Below, in pieces: positions 1 through 4,418 of a stretch of DNA of 5,459 bases. This stretch comes from Ulvibacter sp047614245. Its GTDB lineage: Bacteria; Bacteroidota; Bacteroidia; Flavobacteriales; Flavobacteriaceae. Numbering within the stretch: position 1 is the stretch's first letter; every line of letters begins with the position of its first letter. Made by a program: the position numbers and the translations under genes. Location of the stretch: contig JBLHIC010000129.1 in the NCBI GenBank assembly GCA_047614245.1, forward strand, positions 1 to 5,459, given 5' to 3'. The notes under the pieces were generated by a model. The model was not told where the DNA came from. It made no database searches and worked only from the letters and a program-made list of their open reading frames with translations.

Positions 1-32
1 CAATCGTTAAAGCTTACGTTTTATCTTATCTT

Positions 33-40
33 TAGCTTTG
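33..40 (+). promoter_or_regulatory. Putative -7 box of the promoter for the membrane protein gene
   Basis: TAGCTTTG matches the Bacteroidota -7 consensus TAnnTTTG at every fixed position. It lies 22 bases before the ATG at 63, which would leave a leader of about 15-20 bases. No clear TTTG -33 element is visible in the 32 bases upstream, so the call rests on the -7 box and its position alone. Confidence 0.4.
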
Positions 41-62
41 TTGGTTTTCAATCTAGAAGTAT

Positions 63-731
63 ATGGACAAAGTAATTTCAATTGATTTTTTCGCTTTAAG
101 GATTGATGAGCCCATGGTATCACTTACCGACCTTCTGGTTAGTTTTCTCTGCCTTTTGTTTTTTTATAAAATGCATAAAAGACCAACCAAAAATTTATCA
201 TTCAGTTATTTCAAATATTATTTTTTGATTATGGGTTTGGCTACCCTTTTTGGAGGGTTATTAGGTCATGCGTTTCAGTACATGATCAGTGGTCGTTGGA
301 AGCTTGTGGGTTGGGTGATTAGTATGGTTGCTATTATGCTTATCGAAAGAGGTGCTATAGAGCATGCTGGCATCCTCTTAAAAAAGAAATATCTTAAAGT
401 GCTAAGAGTGGTGAATGTTATAGAGTTTGCCATTTTCTTGTTTTTCACCTTCTATACTTTAGACTTCTTTTACGTGCAGATTCACTCCGGGTATGGGTTA
501 GTATTTATTGTTTTACCTATAGAGGTATTGCTATTGCTTAAAACCAAAAATGAGGCCAGCAGATACATTATAGCTGGAATTGGTTTTGCGGCCTTGTCTG
601 CACTTACCTTTTCGTTAAAACTTTCTCTTCATGAATGGATGAATTACCTGGCTGTTAGCCATTTGTGGATGGCTATGGCTACGGTATTTATTTATTTAGG
701 GGCAGTGAAAATTCAAGATAAAAACGATTAA
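63..731 (+). CDS. Seven-helix integral membrane protein, DUF6962-like
   Basis: This 222-residue protein is almost entirely hydrophobic, with about seven predicted membrane segments near residues 18-36, 50-72, 80-96, 116-136, 142-159, 167-186 and 194-215. Basic or polar loops separate them, for example KMHKRPTKN at 36-44 and KKKYLKVLR at 107-115. There is no cleavable signal peptide. Ser20 and Asp23 lie at the start of helix 1, His69 ends helix 2 in a GGLLGH motif, and His190 and His200 flank the start of the last helix (HEWMNY...SHLWM). The layout recalls DUF6962 proteins and, more remotely, the CREST group of seven-helix hydrolases (alkaline ceramidases, PAQR and hemolysin III proteins), where intramembrane histidines bind zinc. 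The family resemblance is recognised from memory and the catalytic role is inference. The ATG at 63 is the first in frame and follows a good -7 box. The DUF1826-like gene begins 64 bases downstream and might share its transcript. Confidence 0.9.
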   Translation: MDKVISIDFFALRIDEPMVSLTDLLVSFLCLLFFYKMHKRPTKNLSFSYFKYYFLIMGLATLFGGLLGHAFQYMISGRWKLVGWVISMVAIMLIERGAIEHAGILLKKKYLKVLRVVNVIEFAIFLFFTFYTLDFFYVQIHSGYGLVFIVLPIEVLLLLKTKNEASRYIIAGIGFAALSALTFSLKLSLHEWMNYLAVSHLWMAMATVFIYLGAVKIQDKND

Positions 732-780
732 TTAGTTTCTCTAACCTATGGATTGATTGGCCAGCTTTAAATGATTTTAG

Positions 781-790
781 ACTAATATTA
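781..790 (+). promoter_or_regulatory. ACTAATATTA element 5 bases before the start at 796
   Basis: The decamer ACTAATATTA ends five bases before the ATG at 796. The same ten bases occur at the same spacing before the ATG at 2367. If TAATATTA acts as a -7/-10 box, with TTGG at 757-760 as a loose upstream element 22 bases away, transcription would begin at or next to the ATG, giving a leaderless or nearly leaderless message. It could instead be an AT-rich translation-enhancing leader. No Shine-Dalgarno sequence is present. Confidence 0.35.
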
Positions 791-795
791 CCAGC

Positions 796-1494
796 ATGAT
801 ATATTTATCTCATGAGGAGAGTCAAATTCATACGGTTACTAATTTTAAAGACCTTGTTTCTAAGCCTTTTCAAGGAGAAATAAATGCTATAGGTTACACT
901 CGTCAGCTAGTAGGTGATTTTTCAGAGATTGTTAAAAAGCTTAAGCTCAATGAAAACATGGCAGAGCTTAACCATGAGGAGCTTATTGAATTACAGTTGA
1001 GTGAGCAGGGAGAGCTTGCTCGTGAGATTCTTTTAAATGATTTCAAGTTGTTGAAAGCCCATGGCGCATCTCCTGTTCTTAACCTTATCAAGTGTTATGA
1101 GAGAGATGATGCTTACCCATTTTTTCCTACCGATGTTTATTCTTTTCATGTGGATCGCTCGCCTTTACCTACAGATACTTTTTTATGCACTTACCATGGC
1201 GCATCCAGTGAAATAGTGGCAAACTCACAGGCCAAACAAAAAGTGCTTATCCCAGAAATACGGTACGAGCTCAAAAAGTTATATGACGGAGGCGAGGAGG
1301 GTTTTGAATCATTTTTAAGTGAATACTTCTTTGATTTACACTACCGAGCAGAACCTAAAGCACGCCTTATAAGTTTAGGTATTGGTAACTTGTGGAGGTT
1401 GGCAGTTGATCACCCTCAAAGTAACGTCCTTCCATGCTTGCACCGTGCCCCAAAAGAAAAGTCTGGAGAAACCCGGTTAATGATGATCTGTTAA
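796..1494 (+). CDS. DUF1826-like protein with an HxD...H...R oxygenase-type pattern
   Basis: This 232-residue soluble protein has no signal peptide or membrane segment. An N-terminal part (about 1-100) contains NAIGYTRQL at 30-38, followed by an acidic helical stretch. The C-terminal part holds the best-marked residues: FHVDRSP at 117-123, LCTYHGASSEI at 130-140, LGIGNLWRLAVDHP near 194-207, and CLHRAP at 214-219 with Arg227 in GETRLM. The FHVD...TY.G...HR.P...G..RL series resembles DUF1826. His118, Asp120, His216 and Arg227 also fit the HxD...H...R spacing logic of cupin-fold Fe(II)/2-oxoglutarate oxygenases. In Pseudomonadota, DUF1826 genes are often beside CobW-type metal GTPases in zinc-responsive loci; no such neighbour is visible here. 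The family call is from memory and moderately sure, and any enzymatic activity is inference. The ATG at 796 is the first in frame after the preceding gene. Confidence 0.9.
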   Translation: MIYLSHEESQIHTVTNFKDLVSKPFQGEINAIGYTRQLVGDFSEIVKKLKLNENMAELNHEELIELQLSEQGELAREILLNDFKLLKAHGASPVLNLIKCYERDDAYPFFPTDVYSFHVDRSPLPTDTFLCTYHGASSEIVANSQAKQKVLIPEIRYELKKLYDGGEEGFESFLSEYFFDLHYRAEPKARLISLGIGNLWRLAVDHPQSNVLPCLHRAPKEKSGETRLMMIC

Positions 1495-1556
1495 GCCCGG
1501 TATGAAAGCTTAAAACCAGAAGCCGCGAATACCAGAGTGATAAGGGAGTTTTATCG

Positions 1557-1576
1557 ACTTAAAAGAGATTTTAAGT
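1557..1576 (+). repeat. Perfect 8-bp inverted repeat with GAGA loop
   Basis: ACTTAAAA at 1557-1564 and TTTTAAGT at 1569-1576 are exact reverse complements around the loop GAGA, a GNRA-type tetraloop in RNA. The stem is AT-rich and has no following U-tract, so it is a poor intrinsic terminator for the gene ending at 1494. Its right arm falls where the -33 element should lie for the box at 1592-1599, so it could be a regulator-binding palindrome for the VOC gene. The inverted repeat is seen directly; its function is not known. Confidence 0.45.
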
Positions 1577-1591
1577 GAATATATTATACGT

Positions 1592-1599
1592 TAAATTTG
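1592..1599 (+). promoter_or_regulatory. Putative -7 box of the VOC gene promoter
   Basis: TAAATTTG matches the TAnnTTTG consensus exactly. No clean TTTG lies 19-23 bases upstream; that position holds the TTTT of the 1557-1576 palindrome. A start of transcription near 1605 would give a leader of about 58 bases before the ATG at 1664. Confidence 0.45.
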
Positions 1600-1663
1600 A
1601 AGGATAATTTATGTGTTAATAAGCTCATTGTGCTTGTTCAATATGTTAGAAATAATAAAAACC

Positions 1664-2083
1664 ATGAATCCTTTTCATCTCGCAATTCCAGTAAAAGACT
1701 TAGCTATTTGCAGAAAATTCTATAAAGAAGTATTAGGATGTTCTGAAGGAAGAAGTTCAGACCACTGGGTCGATTTTAATTTTTTCGGTCATCAACTTGT
1801 TATTCATCAAAAACCAAATCAAGTGAATGTTGACAAGCCAATTTCTAATTCCGTAGATGGACATGATGTGCCTGTTCCACATTTTGGAGTTGTTTTGGAC
1901 TGGGATAAGTGGACTGAGTTGTCTGAGAATTTAAATTCAAAAAACATAGATTTTATAATAGAGCCCTATATACGTTTTGAAGGTCAAGTTGGAGAGCAGG
2001 GCACGATGTTCTTTTTAGATCCGGAAAATAATGCACTTGAGTTTAAGTCATTTAAAAATATAAACCAGCTTTTTGAGAAGTAG
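1664..2083 (+). CDS. VOC-fold (glyoxalase/dioxygenase superfamily) metal-binding protein
   Basis: From the ATG at 1664 the protein has 139 residues and begins MNPFHLAIPVKDL, the normal first strand of a vicinal-oxygen-chelate domain. Two beta-alpha-beta-beta-beta modules can be followed. The first spans about 4-55 (CRKFYKEVLGC, then DHWVDFNFFGHQ); the second spans about 70-130 (PHFGVVLDW, then FLDPENNALEFKSF). The expected metal ligands are His5, His73 and Glu126, so the site looks intact. The FYxxVLGCxEGRSSDxWxDFNFFGHQ pattern matches small proteins usually labelled glyoxalase/bleomycin-resistance or dioxygenase-like; the substrate cannot be read from the sequence. The frame stays open upstream to a GTG at 1613 and an ATG at 1643, but those add 17 or 7 residues before the first strand. 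The 1664 ATG follows an A-rich leader typical of Bacteroidota starts. It is separated by 169 bases from the gene before it and probably has its own promoter. Confidence 0.93.
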   Translation: MNPFHLAIPVKDLAICRKFYKEVLGCSEGRSSDHWVDFNFFGHQLVIHQKPNQVNVDKPISNSVDGHDVPVPHFGVVLDWDKWTELSENLNSKNIDFIIEPYIRFEGQVGEQGTMFFLDPENNALEFKSFKNINQLFEK

Positions 2084-2366
2084 TGCTGTTAGTGCTTTTT
2101 TTTAAGATAAGAGCCATTTATGCTGAGTGAAAGAATATTTGCAATGCCGATAACTATTTTGAGTTTACTTTTTCATCGCTATAGTTCTGGAGTTGGAAGC
2201 TGATGAAGTATTTGAGCTAAATAATGCACGCTGTCTAACAATGCCTTAAATTGGAGAATTTTATTGACTGTACTGTCACTCTAGAAGAGTTAAACTATAT
2301 AAATAAGCCATCTTACTCAAGAATACGGGTACATTTTTTGATTAAGATTGCACTAATATTAATAAC
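2084..2366. other. Intergenic gap after the VOC gene, no convincing gene
   Basis: This 283-base gap starts with AGTGCT repeated at 2082-2087 and 2091-2096 and running into an uninterrupted T-tract at about 2096-2103. There is no clear hairpin before the T-tract, so it is at best a weak terminator. A 27-codon open frame at 2120-2203 (begins MLSERIFAMP, hydrophobic middle) lacks recognisable features and is not called as a gene. GTTGGAAG at 2192-2199 starts a short tract that recurs imperfectly at 2922. A short hairpin, TGAC-N6-GTCA, lies near 2263-2276. The last bases hold the start-proximal element of the next gene. Confidence 0.5.
2352..2361 (+). promoter_or_regulatory. ACTAATATTA element 5 bases before the start at 2367
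   Basis: This is the second copy of the ACTAATATTA decamer, again ending exactly five bases before an ATG. A TTTTTTG run at 2334-2340 lies upstream, but only 13 bases from TAATATTA, shorter than the usual 19-23 base gap between Bacteroidota promoter elements. No Shine-Dalgarno sequence is present. Confidence 0.35.
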
Positions 2367-2792
2367 ATGAAACATCTACTTCTATCTCTGCTTGTTATGG
2401 TAATGACTATTCAAGCTCAAGCCCAAAAAGACAAAATTTCTTATAATAAGGATTCCGGTACCATTGAGGTTAATGGAGAAGCTCATGCTCAATTAATTAA
2501 AGAGAATGCTCCAGGCCAATTAGGGATTAACAAGAATTTTATTATCACAAATCTAGATGGGGAAGAATTGATTTATATGGTTTTTACTCAACAGGATATT
2601 TATGATGCACGGGGACAGAAAACTAAAACAGAATCTTACTATGTGATTAATTTTTTAGAAAGCGGAAAGTCTTCAAGAAAAAACGGAACATTGAGTGGTT
2701 CTGGTGCTGCAAAGCTTGTAGTGAAAAACAAGCTTATAATTAATGGTGAAATTAGCCCTGCAGCAGAAAAAAAGTTTCATCTAAAATATTAA
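2367..2792 (+). CDS. Small secreted protein of unknown function
   Basis: The product has 141 residues. Residues 1-19 form a signal peptide: Lys2 and His3, a hydrophobic core LLLSLLVMVM, then an AQA cleavage site (17-19), with the mature protein probably starting at Gln20 as QKDKISYNKD. This QAQAQ ending is typical of Bacteroidota Sec signals. There is no lipobox cysteine, so it is not a lipoprotein, and no type IX secretion C-terminal domain; it should be soluble in the periplasm or released. The mature part of about 122 residues alternates short hydrophobic and charged stretches (FIITNLDGEELIYMVF at 58-73, YYVINFLES at 91-99, KLVVKNKLIINGEI at 116-129), suggesting a small beta-rich fold. It contains no cysteine. 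I do not recognise a family. Genes on either side are each more than 240 bases away, so context gives no function. Confidence 0.88.
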   Translation: MKHLLLSLLVMVMTIQAQAQKDKISYNKDSGTIEVNGEAHAQLIKENAPGQLGINKNFIITNLDGEELIYMVFTQQDIYDARGQKTKTESYYVINFLESGKSSRKNGTLSGSGAAKLVVKNKLIINGEISPAAEKKFHLKY

Positions 2793-3042
2793 GACGTGCT
2801 TTTATGTCTTGTGTATTACTTAGCGATAAAGCCTGCTGGTGATCTAGATGTGGTCGTTAATAACCTTGGGAATAGCTCTTTGTAATTGAATTTGTTGGTC
2901 AGTCAAGTATTCCTTTACACGGTTGGAAGTTCATGAATAATGGCCCCATCAAAAGTATTTAAGTAATAAAGGAGATAATCCCTAGTGCTTACGCTTTTGA
3001 TCCTATGATATACAAATAGTTACTTTTAGGTTAATTTGAAAA
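2793..3042. other. Intergenic gap with open frames but no convincing gene
   Basis: This gap has 250 bases. Directly after the TAA of the secreted-protein gene the same frame stays open for another 30 codons (2793-2882, ending SSL then TAA). A different frame is open for 29 codons from about 2877, includes PLHGWKFMNNGPIKSI and ends at a TAA near 2961. Neither has a start in a sensible place or a recognised motif; they may be decayed coding DNA or chance. GTTGGAAG at 2922-2929 begins a tract similar to one at 2192. The end of the gap holds the promoter of the next gene. Confidence 0.45.
2996..3028 (+). promoter_or_regulatory. Putative promoter of the DUF2071 gene (-33 and -7 pair)
   Basis: TTTG at 2996-2999 and TACTTTTA at 3021-3028 are separated by 21 bases, the spacing expected between Bacteroidota -33 (TTTG) and -7 (TAnnTTTG) elements; the -7 box misses only its last G. 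This is the only candidate promoter in the window with both elements at proper spacing. Transcription would begin close to the ATG at 3043, giving a very short leader. Confidence 0.4.
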
Positions 3043-3780
3043 ATGAGAATCCCAGAAATATTAAATACAAACGAGCACAGACCTTGGGGAATGCCAACTG
3101 AGAAGTGGAGATTTTATCAAGAGTGGAATAATGCAATATTTCTTCATTGGCAAGTGGAATTATCAGAGTTGAAAAAATTTGTCCCAAAGGAACTTGAAAT
3201 AGATCTTTTTGATGGTAAACCTTGGGTTTCGGTAGTTGCTTTTACAATGGAAAAAATAAGGCCAAAAAACCTACCTTCTTTTCCTCCTATTTCGAACTTT
3301 CATGAAATTAATATCAGAACTTATGTGAAATCAAAGGACAAAACTGGGGTGTATTTTTTGAGCATTGAAGGTGGAAAAAGAATATCCTGCAAAGTCGCGA
3401 AAGGAATGTCTGAGCTTCCATATAGATTTTCTCAAATTAAGCGTACTGAAAATAAATACGAGTCTAATAACTCGGTGTTTAATGACAAATTGAATGTTGA
3501 GTTTACTGTTGGAAAAGAAATTGCGGAGAAAACAGAATTGGAAAAATGGCTAACTGAAAGATATGCTCTTTTTCAAGACACAGAAAAGTGCATTAACGAA
3601 TTTGAAATTCATCATTTGGAATGGATCGTTAATGAAATCACCTTGAAAAAATTGGAATTTATTTATCCGCGATTTAACACGCTAATTAAAAATGAACCAA
3701 GCCAAATTCAATACTCAAAAGGAGTAAAAGTAATTGCTTGGGGAAAAGATAAAAGAGAAAAAACTGGCTACAATAACTAA
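3043..3780 (+). CDS. DUF2071 (YqjF-like) family protein
   Basis: This 245-residue cytosolic protein has the usual length and the main landmarks of DUF2071. These are a tryptophan-rich opening (RPWGMP, then FYQEWNNAIFLHWQV at 24-38), LKKFVPKELEIDLFDGKPWVSVVAF at 43-67, the family hallmark FHEINIRTYV at 86-95, GVYFLSIEG at 102-110, ELPYRF at 124-129, and LTERYALF at 170-177. His190 and His191 begin a later strand (HHLEW). No signal peptide or membrane segment is seen. The family adopts a barrel-like fold but its biochemical role is unknown; Bacillus subtilis YqjF is the named relative. In typical members an Ala-Arg pair precedes the LPY motif; here it is Ala-Lys (119-120). The gene is complete, although its coding strand looks richer in AAA, GAA and ATT codons than the first two genes, which may hint at a separate history. 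The ATG at 3043 fits the family N-terminus. Confidence 0.94.
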   Translation: MRIPEILNTNEHRPWGMPTEKWRFYQEWNNAIFLHWQVELSELKKFVPKELEIDLFDGKPWVSVVAFTMEKIRPKNLPSFPPISNFHEINIRTYVKSKDKTGVYFLSIEGGKRISCKVAKGMSELPYRFSQIKRTENKYESNNSVFNDKLNVEFTVGKEIAEKTELEKWLTERYALFQDTEKCINEFEIHHLEWIVNEITLKKLEFIYPRFNTLIKNEPSQIQYSKGVKVIAWGKDKREKTGYNN

Positions 3781-3784
3781 GCAG

Positions 3785-3994
3785 ATGCCACACCGATATG
3801 CCTTCGCTAATCGATTGATCCGATTTTGGCATAATGGGGTATTCTCGCTGAGAGATTCTCGCTCTGATTAGGATAGTAATGTGAGGCAGTTCAGAGTTGA
3901 CTACTGGTCCCTAGAATCAGGCCGTCAACGAACCGAGAAAACCTTTAATCAAATCAAAAAAAAGTGTAATTCGTTGGAAAATAAGCACTTTTGA
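3785..3994 (+). pseudogene. Possible gene relic: one frame interrupted by an in-frame TAG
   Basis: Five bases after the DUF2071 stop, an ATG opens a frame of 28 codons (begins MPHRYAFANRLIRFWHNG) that ends at TAG 3869-3871. The same frame then stays open for 40 more codons (includes VDYWSLESGRQRTEKTFNQI) to TGA 3992-3994. A 68-codon frame with a single stop and a mixed, protein-like composition rich in Arg, aromatic and Lys residues could be a decayed gene or gene fragment. I recognise no family. The last nine or so codons overlap the start of the palindrome array, so if that array is an insertion-sequence end, the original gene would have been cut near 3965. It could equally be chance in non-coding DNA. 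Confidence 0.25.
3841..3863 (+). repeat. Short tandem direct repeat, 14-bp period
   Basis: ATTCTCGCT occurs at 3841-3849 and again at 3855-3863, separated by GAGAG. The first copy also forms TCTC-GCT-GAGA, a small hairpin. The repeat is more GC-rich than its surroundings. No function can be assigned. Confidence 0.5.
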
Positions 3995-4044
3995 TTACAA
4001 AATGCTCCTTTTTGATAGCAAAACACCTGCTTTTTAACGTAGGC
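3965..4044 (+). repeat. 21-bp-periodic palindrome array, IS21-end-like
   Basis: Two perfect 14-bp inverted repeats of form TTTTG-N4-CAAAA lie at 3989-4002 (loop ATTA) and 4010-4023 (loop ATAG), exactly 21 bases apart. In the same register, a degraded copy at 3968-3981 keeps GAAAA in its right arm and another at 4031-4044 keeps TTTTT in its left arm. The array follows TGTAATTCG at 3965-3973. IS21-family elements have ends starting with TGT followed by several direct repeats of about 20 bases that bind IstA, and this layout resembles such a left end. However, no istA or istB coding sequence follows and no opposite end is present, so at most a solo end or relic remains. The alternative is a two-helical-turn operator array for a dimeric regulator. 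The periodicity is seen directly; the identity is inferred. Confidence 0.5.
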
Positions 4045-4418
4045 GTCCAGTTTTCATTGTTCTTAGGGTTTCATATAAAGCATTGTTTGTCAGAATGTTG
4101 TGTAATAATCTGTTTTATCGGTAAAGGAATGCAGGAAGCTAATCTGTAGGACAATCCCTAATAATCACCTGTTTAGATAAGATATGCTTAAGTTATTTAA
4201 CTTGCCCTATTGAAAGTTGGCTATTTGTCCCTAGTGATTTAGATACTGTTTTATCCTGTATTTATAGTGCCATTTATAAGTCAAAAATATTCTATATGAT
4301 TAGATCTAAAAAATGTTGAAAATCTTAATGATTGATTTAAGTTGTGACATAAAAGATAAAATCGAGAAACAATTTTGAGTGTGATGTTTTTTTTACGATT
4401 AACAATAACCTAAATCTA
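4045..4418. other. Long non-coding stretch before the Lcl_C-type gene
   Basis: No convincing gene is visible. The longest open stretch on the + strand is about 57 codons (about 4145-4319), without an early start codon and with an unprotein-like mix rich in Cys, Ser and Ile. A small palindrome, AAGTTA-TT-TAACTT, lies at 4190-4203 with no U-tract. TCCCTA occurs near 4155 and 4228 as well as in two other places in the gaps. The final 100 bases are very AT-rich, as expected of a promoter region for the gene at 4419. Confidence 0.5.
4370..4377 (+). promoter_or_regulatory. Weak candidate -7 box for the gene at 4419
   Basis: CAATTTTG differs from TAnnTTTG only at the first base and lies 41 bases before the ATG at 4419. 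The nearest upstream TTG (4342-4344) is 25 bases away, a little longer than usual. A T-run at about 4386-4393 and an A-rich leader follow. Confidence 0.22.

Noticed and set aside
903..1091. Reverse-strand open frame of 62 codons
   Set aside because: It lies wholly inside the DUF1826-like gene, has a Ser/Arg-rich composition typical of an antisense shadow, and lacks any promoter or motif of its own.
2082..2104. Intrinsic terminator after the VOC gene
   Set aside because: There is a T-tract, but the preceding AGTGCT copies are direct repeats, not an inverted repeat, so no stable stem forms.
2120..2203. 27-codon open frame with a hydrophobic centre
   Set aside because: It is short and without conserved features or a convincing promoter; open frames of this length are expected by chance.
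2231..2294. Possible integron attC site (GTCTAAC near 2231 to GTTAAAC near 2288, about 63 bases)
   Set aside because: The outer boxes fit RYYYAAC and GTTRRRY, and small independent + strand genes would suit a cassette array. However, the inner sequence does not fold into the paired L boxes of an attC, and no similar site follows the neighbouring genes.
4145..4319. 57-codon open stretch in the gap before the last gene
   Set aside because: There is no start codon near its beginning, and the translation has an unlikely composition and no recognisable motif.
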